Positions 53,185-62,400 of a stretch of DNA of 64,000 bases are shown piece by piece. Numbering within the stretch: the stretch's first letter is position 1; every line of letters starts with the position of its first letter. The stretch lies in the NCBI RefSeq assembly GCF_014109765.1, contig NZ_CP059139.1, positions 682,001-746,000 of the forward strand, in the 5' to 3' direction. The position numbers and the translations under genes are program-made. Under the pieces are notes generated by a model. It was not told the DNA's origin. It saw only the letters and a program-made list of their open reading frames with translations, and made no database searches. The stretch is from Pseudomonas berkeleyensis. GTDB lineage: Bacteria; Pseudomonadota; Gammaproteobacteria; Pseudomonadales; Pseudomonadaceae.

Positions 53185-53709
53185 TCATTGCAAGGTTGAT
53201 TGGCGCAGCACCAGGGTGCCGCCCTTTTGACTGAATTCGAGTTGTTTCAGGGCGCTCATGCCCAGCAGCACTTCGTCGCCGTCCATGCCGGGGGCGATCA
53301 ATGCTGCGACGTCACGCAGTTCGATATCGCCCAGGCGCAGGCTGTCCAGGCGTGTACGGTGCCCGGTGGCACGGCCGTTGGCGGTGCTGATGATGATCGG
53401 CGCACCACGTTGCAGGCCAAGACGTTCGGCCACTGCGCTCGGTATCGCAACCTGAGTGGCGCCGGTGTCGAGCAGAAAGGTCACGTCATGCCCATCGATC
53501 TGGCCATTGACCACGTAATGCCCCTGCCGGCTGCTGGCCAGGCTCACTTCGACGAAACCATCACCATGCACCGACTGCGGTATCTGGTTGGGGTTGCGCT
53601 GGCTATCTTCCCAGTTTCCGAAGAAGTGCGTGGCCAGCAGCAGGCCGGCGCCCCAGGCGAGCACCAGCATGACTCGTCCGGCACGACGACCAGGTGCCTG
53701 TTCGCTCAC
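53185..53709 (-). CDS. Retropepsin-like aspartic protease, membrane anchored (PA4965-like)
   Basis: A 174-residue protein with an N-terminal membrane helix ([19 protein letters not shown]) and a periplasmic retropepsin-like domain. [17 protein letters not shown] (near residue 75) carries the catalytic DTGAT, and [19 protein letters not shown] the flap-side block of the TIGR02281-type clan AA proteases. One catalytic Asp implies it works as a dimer. GTG 53709 overlaps the previous stop (GTGA), and parC follows after 7 bp. The substrate is unknown; a wider frame to 54156 is not real. Confidence 0.88.
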   Translation of the reverse strand: MSEQAPGRRAGRVMLVLAWGAGLLLATHFFGNWEDSQRNPNQIPQSVHGDGFVEVSLASSRQGHYVVNGQIDGHDVTFLLDTGATQVAIPSAVAERLGLQRGAPIIISTANGRATGHRTRLDSLRLGDIELRDVAALIAPGMDGDEVLLGMSALKQLEFSQKGGTLVLRQSTLQ

Positions 53710-54689
53710 GGACGCCGGCTCCAGCCGCCCTTGGGCGCAGCGAAACGCCAGACGATGGGGCGCTCTTCGCCATCGGCGCGGGTCTGGCTGCCATTGTCGA
53801 CGCCAATCCAGGCACCTTCCTTGTCGACCCACAGCGCTTCGGCCATGCCGTAGTTCGGCGTGTAGCGGCGTGGCTCCGTCAAGGCTTCGGCTGCGAATGA
53901 CCAGCAGATTTCTGCTACGCCATCGCTCAGCGTGCGTCGGCAGACGCGATGCGCCTGACGCTCGAGGGTAAAGAGTTTCTCCTCGAAGTAGGCCAGGCCG
54001 GAGAAGTCGCGCGGTGCCATATGGCCGCCCAGGGCTTCTGGAGAAGCCTCGGTACCGCTTTCGCTGTTCAGCACGCAGCCCCCGGTGCAGCGCCAGCTGC
54101 TGCCGCGACGATGCAATACGGCGAGGCCGCGGCGGCGCTGTTCGGCGGCTAGCCACAGGCGATCACCTGTCGGGTCGATGGCAATGCCCTCGAAACCCTG
54201 ATTGAAGTGCAGCAGCATACCGCTGGCGCGTGCCTGGCGAACCAGCCCGCTGGGCAGGTTGAGCCACTGTGCGCTGCCATTGCTGGCGATTTGCAGCACG
54301 GTGGCGCGGGTTTCGCTGACCAGGTAGCGATTGCCCTGCGCGTCGCAGGATATGCCCTCGAAATCCAGCTTGCCGCCACGCACCAGGCTGGCAGCCCAGT
54401 TGCGCATGCGCAGGCCCCAGGGCAGGGCGCTCTCGGGTGGCTCGGGGGGGATGAAGGTTTCCGCTTCGGCGCGTAGCAGGCCCTCTTCGCGATGCAGTTG
54501 ATAGATGCGGTCGTCATCGCGGTCGGACACTGCCCACAACGTTTCGCCGCACATGGCCAGGCCCGACAGGTTGCCACTGGGCATTTCCGTCACCGGGTAT
54601 TCCGCCTGCAGCTTCAGCTCTTCCAGCACTACTGGCTCGGCGTTCGCGGCGCCAGCCAACAGACCGAGTGCAAGGAGGTGATTGCGCAT
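53706..54689 (-). CDS. Esterase-like (phytase-like) secreted protein, PA4966-like
   Basis: A 327-residue protein with a signal peptide (MRNHLLALGLLAGAANAEPV). The rest is a beta-propeller-type fold of the 'esterase-like activity of phytase' / SdiA-regulated family: LSGLAMCGETLWAVSDRDDD (near residue 42) and GKLDFEGISCDAQGNRYLVS (near residue 105), then HFNQGFEGIAIDPTGDRLWL (near residue 165). The acidic loops probably bind metal. Its start overlaps the parE stop (TGATG) and its stop overlaps the protease start. The enzymatic activity is not established. Confidence 0.86.
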   Translation of the reverse strand: MRNHLLALGLLAGAANAEPVVLEELKLQAEYPVTEMPSGNLSGLAMCGETLWAVSDRDDDRIYQLHREEGLLRAEAETFIPPEPPESALPWGLRMRNWAASLVRGGKLDFEGISCDAQGNRYLVSETRATVLQIASNGSAQWLNLPSGLVRQARASGMLLHFNQGFEGIAIDPTGDRLWLAAEQRRRGLAVLHRRGSSWRCTGGCVLNSESGTEASPEALGGHMAPRDFSGLAYFEEKLFTLERQAHRVCRRTLSDGVAEICWSFAAEALTEPRRYTPNYGMAEALWVDKEGAWIGVDNGSQTRADGEERPIVWRFAAPKGGWSRRP

Positions 54690-56587
54690 CAGGCCAGTAC
54701 CTCGGCCAGGTTACCCTTGGTTTCCAGCCAGCTCTTGCGGTCGCCAGCGCGTTTTTTCGCCAGCAGCATGTCCATCACTTCGCGGGTGCCTTCGAAGTCT
54801 TCCAGCGTGAGTTGCACCAGGCGCCGCGTATTGGGATCCATGGTGGTTTCGCGCAGTTGTGGCGGGTTCATCTCGCCGAGACCCTTGAAGCGGGTGACCT
54901 GCGGTTTGCCGCGGCGCTTTTCGGCTACCAGGCGATCGAGGATGCCGTCGCGCTCGGCGTCGTCCAGGGCGTAGAAGATCTCCTTGCCCAGGTCGATGCG
55001 GTACAGCGGCGGCATCGCCACGTAGACGTGACCGGCATCCACCAGCGGGCGGAAGTGACGGACGAACAGGGCGCAGAGCAGGGTGGCGATGTGCAGGCCG
55101 TCGGAGTCGGCATCGGCGAGGATGCAGATCTTGCCGTAGCGCAGCCCGCTGAGGTCGCTGGAGCCAGGATCGATACCGATGGCCACGGCGATGTCGTGCA
55201 CTTCCTGGCTGGCCAGCACTTCGCTGCCATCGACTTCCCAGGTGTTCAGGATCTTGCCGCGCAGCGGCATGATCGCCTGGAATTCCTTGTCGCGCGCCTG
55301 CTTGGCGCTGCCGCCGGCGGAGTCACCCTCGACCAGGAACAGCTCGCAGCGCAGCGGGTTCTGGCCCGCGCAGTCGGCCAGCTTGCCGGGCAGTGCCGGG
55401 CCCTGGGTGATTTTCTTGCGCTCGACCTTCTTGCCGGCCTTGAGGCGGCGGCCAGCGTTGCTGATTGCTAGTTCGGCCAGTGCCAGGCCGGTTTCCGGGT
55501 TGGCGTTGAGCCACAGGCTGAAGGCATCCTTGACGACGCCGGAGACGAATGCGGCCGCCTCGCGCGAGGACAGACGCTCCTTGGTCTGCCCGGAGAACTG
55601 GGCGTCCTGCATCTTCATCGAGAGGACGAAGGCGATACGTTCCCAGACGTCTTCCGGGGCCAGCTTGACCCCGCGTGGCAGCAGGTTGCGGAACTCGCAG
55701 AACTCGCGCATGGCGTCGAGCAGGCCCTGACGCAGGCCGTTGACGTGGGTGCCGCCCTGCGCGGTGGGAATCAGGTTGACGTAGCTTTCCTGCACCGCGT
55801 CGCCGCCTTCGGGCAGCCACAGCAGCGCCCAGTCCACGGCTTCCTTGTTGCCGGCCAATGCGCCACAGAATGGCTCTGCAGGCAGGCGCTCGAACTCGCT
55901 GACGGCATCGACCAGGTAGGAACGCAGGCCGTCCTCGTAGTGCCATTCGACCTTCTCGCCGGAGGCCTTGTCTTCGAAGCTGACGTTCAGGCCTGGGCAC
56001 AGTACGGCCTTGGCCTTGAGCACGTGCTTGAGGCGGCTGATGGAAAACTTGAAGGAGTCGAAATACTTGGCGTCCGGCCAGAAGTGCACGCTGGTGCCGG
56101 TGTTGCGTTTGCCCACCGTGCCGATGACTTCCAGCTCGCTGGCCTTGAAGCCATCGGCGAAGCTCATCTGGTATTCGTTGCCGTCGCGTTTGACGGTGAC
56201 CACCACGCGAGTCGACAGGGCATTGACCACGCTGATGCCGACGCCGTGCAGACCGCCGGAGAACTGGTAGTTCTTGTTGCTGAACTTGCCGCCGGCGTGC
56301 AGCTTGGTGAGGATCAGTTCGACACCCGGCACGCCTTCTTCCGGGTGGATGTCCACCGGCATGCCACGGCCATCGTCGAGCACTTCCAGGGAGTTGTCCT
56401 CATGGAGGATCACCTGGATCGATTTGGCATGGCCGGCCAGGGCTTCGTCGACGCTGTTGTCGATGACTTCCTGAGCCAGGTGGTTGGGGCGTGTCGTGTC
56501 GGTGTACATGCCCGGGCGCTTGCGCACCGGGTCGAGGCCGGAAAGGACTTCGATGGCGTCTGCGTTATAGGCGTTCTGCTGGGCCAT
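54689..56587 (-). CDS. parE: DNA topoisomerase IV subunit B
   Basis: ParE is the ATPase subunit of topoisomerase IV. The 632-residue protein begins MAQQNAYNADAIEVLSGLDP. The GHKL ATP site includes EVIDNSVDEALAGHA (near residue 40), DDGRGMPVDIHPEEG and GGLHGVGISVVNALS. The TOPRIM part has FLVEGDSAGGSAKQARDK (near residue 418) and LADADSDGLHI. The C-terminal QVTRFKGLGEMNPPQLRETT is the usual quinolone-region neighbour. Its stop overlaps the next start, and parC follows two genes on, so the two subunits are probably made from one transcript. Confidence 0.98.
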   Translation of the reverse strand: MAQQNAYNADAIEVLSGLDPVRKRPGMYTDTTRPNHLAQEVIDNSVDEALAGHAKSIQVILHEDNSLEVLDDGRGMPVDIHPEEGVPGVELILTKLHAGGKFSNKNYQFSGGLHGVGISVVNALSTRVVVTVKRDGNEYQMSFADGFKASELEVIGTVGKRNTGTSVHFWPDAKYFDSFKFSISRLKHVLKAKAVLCPGLNVSFEDKASGEKVEWHYEDGLRSYLVDAVSEFERLPAEPFCGALAGNKEAVDWALLWLPEGGDAVQESYVNLIPTAQGGTHVNGLRQGLLDAMREFCEFRNLLPRGVKLAPEDVWERIAFVLSMKMQDAQFSGQTKERLSSREAAAFVSGVVKDAFSLWLNANPETGLALAELAISNAGRRLKAGKKVERKKITQGPALPGKLADCAGQNPLRCELFLVEGDSAGGSAKQARDKEFQAIMPLRGKILNTWEVDGSEVLASQEVHDIAVAIGIDPGSSDLSGLRYGKICILADADSDGLHIATLLCALFVRHFRPLVDAGHVYVAMPPLYRIDLGKEIFYALDDAERDGILDRLVAEKRRGKPQVTRFKGLGEMNPPQLRETTMDPNTRRLVQLTLEDFEGTREVMDMLLAKKRAGDRKSWLETKGNLAEVLA

Positions 56588-56602
56588 AGGGTCTCTTGTT
56601 CG

Positions 56603-57214
56603 TCAATTGAATGCGGAAAAGTCGATATCGCGCCAGAGTGTGGCGTTAATACCGGCAAAAGCGAAGAGTATCGGAAGGCGTTCGGCGAAGCCTTGGAAAC
56701 CATGGTCGCCACCCGCCTGGATGCGCAGCGCGCAGGCGCGGTAGTAGCGCTCGGCGTCGCGGTAGTCGAGGGTCTCGTCGGCGGTCTGTAGCCAGACCTG
56801 ATAGCGAGTCGTGTCGGTGGGCGGCGCAACGTCGAATTCAGCCAGGGCATCGACGTGATCCTGGGTGAGCTCCCAGGTTTCATCGCTGTAGTAGTTCTTC
56901 TGCGGCCCCAGATAACCGTCGAAACGCAGGTGCGGTCTTACGGCCGGGTTGATCAGCAGTGCCTTGAGGCCATGTTGCTCGGCCAGGTAGGTGGCGTAAT
57001 AACCGCCCAGGGAACTGCCCACCAGAAGTGGCGAACCCAGCTCGCTGACAAGTGTTTGCAACTGGGCCATTGCCTGGCGCGGATGGTGATGCAGGGGCGG
57101 CACGCGCAGTTGCTCTGCCAGGCCCAGATGGGCCATGGCGCGGCTCAACTGGCTGGCCTTGTGCGAGGCTGGCGAGCTGTTCAGCCCATGTATATAGAGG
57201 ATGGATGCGGTCAT
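56603..57214 (-). CDS. yqiA: YqiA-like esterase
   Basis: A 203-residue alpha/beta-hydrolase. ILYIHGLNSSPASHKASQL is the oxyanion segment and LLVGSSLGGYYATYLAEQHG (near residue 63) has the nucleophile Ser in GSSLGGY. INPAVRPHLRF and the C-terminal GGDHGFQGF supply the conserved loop and His. This fits E. coli YqiA, an esterase with preference for palmitoyl-CoA and p-nitrophenyl esters, which is also next to parE and cpdA. The start is ATG 57214; parE begins 15 bp after its stop. Confidence 0.92.
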   Translation of the reverse strand: MTASILYIHGLNSSPASHKASQLSRAMAHLGLAEQLRVPPLHHHPRQAMAQLQTLVSELGSPLLVGSSLGGYYATYLAEQHGLKALLINPAVRPHLRFDGYLGPQKNYYSDETWELTQDHVDALAEFDVAPPTDTTRYQVWLQTADETLDYRDAERYYRACALRIQAGGDHGFQGFAERLPILFAFAGINATLWRDIDFSAFN

Positions 57215-57241
57215 GGAGCGGGAGGCTACTCGTCCGGGGCC

Positions 57242-57262
57242 TCAAGCTGCAAGCTTCAAGCT
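57242..57262. repeat. Short CAAGCTGCAAGCTTCAAGCT intergenic repeat
   Basis: TCAAGCTGCAAGCTTCAAGC is made of three alternating AAGCT units around an AAGCTT palindrome. It lies in the 61-bp gap between cpdA and yqiA. I recall this sequence as a common intergenic motif in pseudomonads. Confidence 0.5.
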
Positions 57263-57275
57263 GATTGGGGGTATG

Positions 57276-58097
57276 TCAGTAACCCTTGACGCTGTAATCC
57301 ACTTCGAAATGGATGCCGGTGACACGTGATACGCCGGTCTCCAGCGTGCCGTCGGCATGCAGGCGCAGCCAACGGTAACCGGGGGCTTCGTTACTGACCT
57401 GGAAGTCTTCGCTACCCGGCGTGAACTGCACGCAGGTCGAGGGCGAGGCGAGCAGGCGCAGGTTACCGCGCATCTGGTCGAACTCCTGATGGATATGCCC
57501 CCAGAGCACCGCGCGCGCCTGTGGGTGGCGGCCCAAGATGGCGAACAGCACATCGGCGTTGCGCAGGCCAATGGGCTCCATCCATTTGCAGCCGATGGAC
57601 ACCGGGTGGTGGTGCAGGCAAATCAGGTGATGGCGTTGCGGGGCTTCGCTCAGGGCGCGTTCGAGCAGTTCGAGCTGGTTGTCGGCGAGGAAGCCGGGCA
57701 CTGCGCCAGGGATCGAGGAGTCGAGCATGACGATGCGCCAGGCGCCGAGGTCGATTACCGGCTCCAGTAGCGGGCTGCCTTTACAGGCTGACTGCATGGG
57801 TGGCGTTTCGTCATGGTTGCCGGCCAGCCAGCGGCTAGGCGCACCGATGCCGCTGATGAGCTGACGAAAGCGCTGATAGGAGGCTTCGCTGCCATCCTGC
57901 GAAAGATCGCCCGTGGCCAGGATCAGGTCGATCTGCGGCTGTTCCTGCAGTACCCGTTCGATCACCCGTTGCAGGCTGTCGCGGGTATCCATGCCCAGCA
58001 GCTTGCCGTCCGCTTCGGCGAACAGATGACTGTCGGATAGCTGCACCAGCAGAACCGAGTGATTCGTGGATGGGGTGGACAGGCTCGGCAAGACCAT
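57276..58097 (-). CDS. cpdA: 3',5'-cyclic AMP phosphodiesterase CpdA
   Basis: CpdA hydrolyses cAMP and so limits Crp/Vfr activity. The 273-residue class III metallophosphoesterase keeps all metal motifs: LVQLSDSHLFAEADGKLLG (D-x-H, near residue 20), ATGDLSQDGSEASY (GD, near residue 62), WLAGNHDETP (GNHD, near residue 92), CLHHHPVSIG (near residue 160) and LWGHIHQEFD (GH-x-H, near residue 198). The start is ATG 58097. It is followed by yqiA and parE in the same orientation. In P. aeruginosa its expression depends on Vfr; no Vfr site was recognised here. Confidence 0.96.
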   Translation of the reverse strand: MVLPSLSTPSTNHSVLLVQLSDSHLFAEADGKLLGMDTRDSLQRVIERVLQEQPQIDLILATGDLSQDGSEASYQRFRQLISGIGAPSRWLAGNHDETPPMQSACKGSPLLEPVIDLGAWRIVMLDSSIPGAVPGFLADNQLELLERALSEAPQRHHLICLHHHPVSIGCKWMEPIGLRNADVLFAILGRHPQARAVLWGHIHQEFDQMRGNLRLLASPSTCVQFTPGSEDFQVSNEAPGYRWLRLHADGTLETGVSRVTGIHFEVDYSVKGY

Positions 58098-58175
58098 CTC
58101 CTAAGGCATTATCGAGTGAATTATGGTGGTTGCCGCGGCAAAGGGAAAACCCGGCAAGCGGACGCAGATCACAGA

Positions 58176-58198
58176 AAAAAACGCCGAGGGCATTTTTT
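58176..58198 (-). terminator. Terminator after the nudF-DUF1249 unit
   Basis: On the minus strand AAAAAATGCC-CTC-GGCGTTTTTT forms a stem with one G-U pair and ends in seven T. It lies 100 bases after the DUF1249 stop and 78 bases before the cpdA start, so it separates the two transcripts. The rest of this 200-base gap shows no gene. Confidence 0.75.
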
Positions 58199-58297
58199 GC
58201 GCACCTTCGCGCTGATCCTTGTGAGTTGGAGGCAAGAACAGCGTACGGGGCGCTATCGGCAGGGGGGGGAGAAAGCTTGATCGCTTGTCGTAAGGTG

Positions 58298-58744
58298 TTA
58301 TATCACCGGCTGTGGTTCGTGACCGCAGGCCAGGCAATGACTGAGCCATTCGCCGAGGAACAGATTGAGCTGGCTCTTTTCGTCCGGCTGATGCATGGCG
58401 GCGTTGGGGTAGGGGTAGCGAATGTGCAGGCGCCGGGCGTTCTCGGCGCTCACCACCTCGGCCATGCGGGCGTCGTGGTACACCCGTACCTCCAACTGCG
58501 GCACCGGCAGCCAGGGCAGGCTGTGTTCCTGGCGTACACGCAGCGTCGTGGTGTAAGGGCAACTCTCCAGCACATCTAGGGCCAGCACGCCGAGCAAGTG
58601 TTCGCCCTGGCTCAGGGCGACGCGGCGGCTCTCGGTGTGCTCACGCATGCGCGGTAGCAGGCGCATCAGGCGCGCATAATTGGCTTCGCAAGCCGCTTGC
58701 AGCTCGACCAGGTCGACCCGATAGCGCTCGCGCAGCAGATTCAC
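58298..58744 (-). CDS. DUF1249 family protein (PA4970-like)
   Basis: A 148-residue cytoplasmic protein of the conserved DUF1249 family (YqiB in E. coli), always near nudF and cpdA. It reads MNLLRERYRVDLVELQAACE from GTG 58744, with NYARLMRLLPRM (near residue 23), EVRVYHDARMAEVVSAENAR (near residue 90) and RYPYPNAAMHQPDEKSQLNL (near residue 113). GTG overlaps the nudF stop (GTGA), so the two are coupled. The C-terminal CLACGHEPQPVI has two Cys. Function is unknown. Confidence 0.92.
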   Translation of the reverse strand: MNLLRERYRVDLVELQAACEANYARLMRLLPRMREHTESRRVALSQGEHLLGVLALDVLESCPYTTTLRVRQEHSLPWLPVPQLEVRVYHDARMAEVVSAENARRLHIRYPYPNAAMHQPDEKSQLNLFLGEWLSHCLACGHEPQPVI

Positions 58745-59358
58745 GACCACATTCCCCGCACTTCTTCGCGGTTCAGGGCCAGCCACTGCAGGGCAATGAT
58801 GCTGGCAGCATTGTCGATGCGTCCGTCGCGTACCGCGCTCAGAGCGTCCTCCAATGCCATCACCTGCACACGGATGTCTTCGCCTTCTTCGGCCAGGCCA
58901 TGTACGCCGCCGGCACCTTCGCTGCTGCAGCGGCCGACGAACAAGTGCACGCGCTCGTTGGAACCGCCTGGCGACGGGAAGTACTGGGTGATCGGCCACA
59001 GAGAGGTGAGCGTCAGGTCGGCTTCCTCGATGGCTTCGCGGCGCGCAACCTCCTCAGGCTCTTCGTCCTTGTCGATCAGGCCTGCCACCAGCTCCAGCAA
59101 CCAAGGATTGGCGACCTTCTCCATGGCACCCACGCGAAACTGCTCGATCAGCACCACTTCATCACGTTGTGGATCATAGGGCAGCACGCACACGGCATCG
59201 TGGCGCACGAACAATTCACGGGTGAGTTGCGGGCCCATGCCTCCAGCGTACTGACGATGGCGCAGCTTGATCCGTTCAAGGCGATAGAACCCGCGGAAGC
59301 AGGTCTCGCGCTCGATGATGTCGACCGCATCAGCGTCGGGCTTGAAGGTTTCGCTCAT
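58741..59358 (-). CDS. nudF: ADP-ribose pyrophosphatase, Nudix family
   Basis: NudF splits ADP-ribose to AMP and ribose 5-phosphate, clearing a reactive metabolite. The protein is 205 residues from ATG 59358 (MSETFKPDADAVDIIERETC). The Nudix box is GLIDKDEEPEEVARREAIEE followed by ADL: the metal-binding Glu residues of REAIEE are present, but the Gly that usually follows them (EExGL) is Asp. YFPSPGGSNERVHLFVG (near residue 128) is the ADP-ribose loop. DUF1249 overlaps its end. The adhesin gene ends 82 bp upstream on the same strand. Confidence 0.94.
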   Translation of the reverse strand: MSETFKPDADAVDIIERETCFRGFYRLERIKLRHRQYAGGMGPQLTRELFVRHDAVCVLPYDPQRDEVVLIEQFRVGAMEKVANPWLLELVAGLIDKDEEPEEVARREAIEEADLTLTSLWPITQYFPSPGGSNERVHLFVGRCSSEGAGGVHGLAEEGEDIRVQVMALEDALSAVRDGRIDNAASIIALQWLALNREEVRGMWS

Positions 59359-59373
59359 TGTGTTTCCCCCACT

Positions 59374-59419
59374 GCAGGCGCGCTGGAATACGCGCCTTAC
59401 AACATCCTAGCGCGCCTGC
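59374..59419. other. 11-bp inverted repeat between adhesin and nudF
   Basis: GCAGGCGCGCT (59374-59384) and AGCGCGCCTGC (59409-59419) are exact complements 24 bases apart, in the 82-bp gap between the adhesin stop and the nudF start. No T-run follows, so it is at best a factor-dependent terminator or an RNA-stability hairpin. Confidence 0.5.
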
Positions 59420-59440
59420 GGCGTGGAAACAGCCCCCTGA

Positions 59441-62400
59441 TCAGCGCCCCTGTTCGATACGTGTCTCGCCACCGGAGCGAATCGTTGTGGCGCTGCTGCC
59501 CTTCTGGCTGCCCACGTTCACCGAGGCTGCTGCCGAGCTGCCGCCGCTCTCTTCGCCCTCCTTGTCCTTGCTGGCCTTGGCCGAGAAGCCTGCCTGTACG
59601 CCCACTTCGGACGAGCTGCTCTCGGCTGACTCCATGCGCACCTGGCCGCCAGCGGACAGATTGGTATCGCCTGTCGACTGCACCTGAGTGCCTTGCAGCG
59701 TAGTGTCGCCGCCGGAGGTTACCGTGACGTTGCCGCCGGAGTTGATCGAGCCTGTGCGTGCCTGGTTCGAGTTGCTGCGACTCAGACCGCCACCTATGGA
59801 GCCTTCGCCGCTCTGCTCGCCTTCGCCGTCATCGGAGGCGGAAACGCTCAGCGACAGGTTGTTCGACGAACTGCTGGAGGTATCACGCGCCGCCGCGAAC
59901 TCGACGTTGCCGCCGGCTCCGATGGTCGTGTCGCCACCGCTGTTGAGTTCCGTTCCTTCGAAGCGTGCATCGCCCGTGGTGCTGATGTTCAGCTTGCCGC
60001 CAGCATTGAGGCTCGCAGTACGGGCGGTGGAGGTGTTTTCCTTGGCGTTCTCTGCCTCGAGGCCCGCTTCGACGCTGGCGCCGTCGGTACCGACCTTCAC
60101 CTCCGCGTTCAGCGACTTGCTGCTGCTCGAACTGCTGCTGGTGTCGCGAGCGGCCTGGATATCCAGCGAGCCGGCCTGGATATTGATGTCCTCACCAGCT
60201 TCGAAGCTGGTACCGACCAGCGTGGTATTCTCCGTGGAACTGGAGGAGATGCTGCCGCCGGCCTTGAAGCGGCTGGTGACGGCGGTGCTGGATTGCTCGG
60301 AGGCCTTGTTGTCTTCGCCCTCCACCGATGCCTTGGCGCCGTAACCGGTGCCGGCGCTGGCGCCTTCATCGGTGCTGGCCTTGGCTTCGGCGCCGACATA
60401 GGCACCCACGCGGGCGTCGTGGCTGTAAGAGCTTTCCGACGAGTAACTCTGATCCGACACCGCCTCGTCGCGAATCTCGCGGGCGGACTGGCTGATATTG
60501 CCGGCCGCTTCGACCTGGGTGCCCTGGTCGACGATGGTGTTCTGCGCGGTGCGGTTGAAGTTGCCGCCGGAGGTGAAGCTGTTGGTCACCTGGGTGATCG
60601 AGGTGCTGCTGTTGTTGGATTTTTCGGTCGCCTGGCGCACACCAGCGCTGGCTTCGGCACTGGCGCTGGCCGATGCTTTGGCCTGGCCGTTCTTGTCGAC
60701 GCCGGCTTCGGTGCTGGCCTCGGCACTGGCACCCACATAGAGGCCGGCAGTGTGGGTTTCGGCACTGCTGCTGCTGGTGCTGATGTCCTGAGCGGCGACG
60801 TTGCGGATGTCCTGCGCTTCGATGTTCATGTCGCCGCCGGACGATACCTGGGCACCCTGGAAGGTAGCGGTGTCGCTGGCCTTGAGGTTCATGTTGCCGC
60901 CGGACTTCAGGCTCGATGCGCTATTGACCAGGTCGTAGCTGGAGGACTGCTCACGCTCGTGGCGGGCGCCGGCCGTGGCGGTGGTTTCAGCCTTGGCTTC
61001 GGCTTTTGCATTGCCGGTACCATCGCTGTTGGCATTGGCCGAGGCCTCGGCGCCAGCCTTGGAGTCGACGTAGATGCCGATCGAGGTGCGCGTGGTGTTG
61101 CTCTCGCTCCAGCTTTCATTGCGCCCGGTGAGCACGTTGATGTCTTTCGCATCAACATCCAGATCGCCGCCGGCTTCGACGTTGGAGCCTTGAACCGTCA
61201 CGGCCCCTTCACTGCGCATCGACAGGTTGCCGCCAACATTGAGATTGGACGCCACACTGGTGTTGCTGCCGGTGTTGGTCACCGTGGTGCTGGTTTCCGC
61301 CAGCTTGACGTTGGTGCTGTTGTTGGCGCTGGCCTGGGCGCTGGCACTGGCACCCTGACGACTGGCTGCGGTCTCGGTGCCGGCCGATGCCCCGGAGGAG
61401 CTATCGATCTTGAGGAACGTAGTGGTCTCAACCTTGGTGTCGGTACGGCGTTCGTCGAGACCGTCGAGGATAGCGATGCCTTGCTTGCCGTCGAGGCTGG
61501 CATCACCGCCGATATTGACTTCCGAGCCCTGCACGACGATCTGCTCGCTGGCCTTGACGTTGGCGTTGCCGCCGACGTTGAGCGTGGAGCCGACGTTGGT
61601 GCCGGTGAAGTCGTTGACAGTGGTCTTCTGGCTGCCATACAGGCCGCCACCGACGCCAAGGCCGGACTTCGAGGTTTGGGTATCGACGGTCAGCTTGTCC
61701 TGACGGGCAACGACGTTGAAGTTGCCATCGGCCTCGGCATCCAGGTCGCCGCCAACATTGACCTCGCTGCCGGCGATGGTGGTGTCGCCACCGCTGCGGG
61801 TCTTCAGATCACCCTTGATGTTCAGGCCGGAGCCGATGTTGGTCTCGCTGCTGACCGAGGTGCGGGTGCTGCTGGAACTGAGGAATCCGCCGCTCTCGGT
61901 GTAGCTGGTGGTGGTGTTCTTGTCGACGATGGTGTCGACGGTGATGTCGCCACCGGCATTCAGCGAGGCATTGCCTTGTGAGCTGATATCGGCACCGATC
62001 ACTTCGATGTTGCGCGCCGCGTCCAGGCTCATATCACTGGTGGACTGGATGCTGCCGGTCTTGCCGATAGCGGTGGTGTAGGTGGTGCCGTCGCCCTGGC
62101 CGACGGCCAGGGTTTCGTTGCGGATGCTGCCCTCGGTGGACTTCAGATCGACATTGCCGCCCTTGATAGTGCCGCTGGTATTGGTGATGTCGCCACGGGT
62201 TTCCACCGTCAGGCTGCCGCTGCCGGAGATGGTGCCGCCGGTGTTGCTCAGGCCTTCGCCGCTGATGCGGGTGTCACGTGCGGCGATCACCGCGCCCGCC
62301 TCGAGTGCTGCCACAGTGCTGGCGGCCAGGTAGACCTTGGGTACGAGAACTTTCTGACCTTCGACGACGGACTCTTCCATCCAGACGATGTCTTCGGTCA

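Noticed and set aside
53185..54156. 323-codon version of the protease gene
   Set aside because: The N-terminal half is in the wrong frame over the upstream esterase gene; the family start is the GTG at 53709, overlapping its stop.
57242..57262. CRISPR-like repeat at the AAGCT motif
   Set aside because: A single short copy without spacers; it is an ordinary intergenic repeat.
58298..58999. 233-codon version of the DUF1249 gene
   Set aside because: The first 85 codons are Arg-rich out-of-frame nudF sequence; the GTG at 58744, coupled to the nudF stop, gives the family length.
59693..61981. 762-codon plus-strand ORF opposite the adhesin
   Set aside because: The Ala/Gly/Val-rich translation is produced by the complement of the repetitive Ser/Ala/Asp coding; no family match or start signal.
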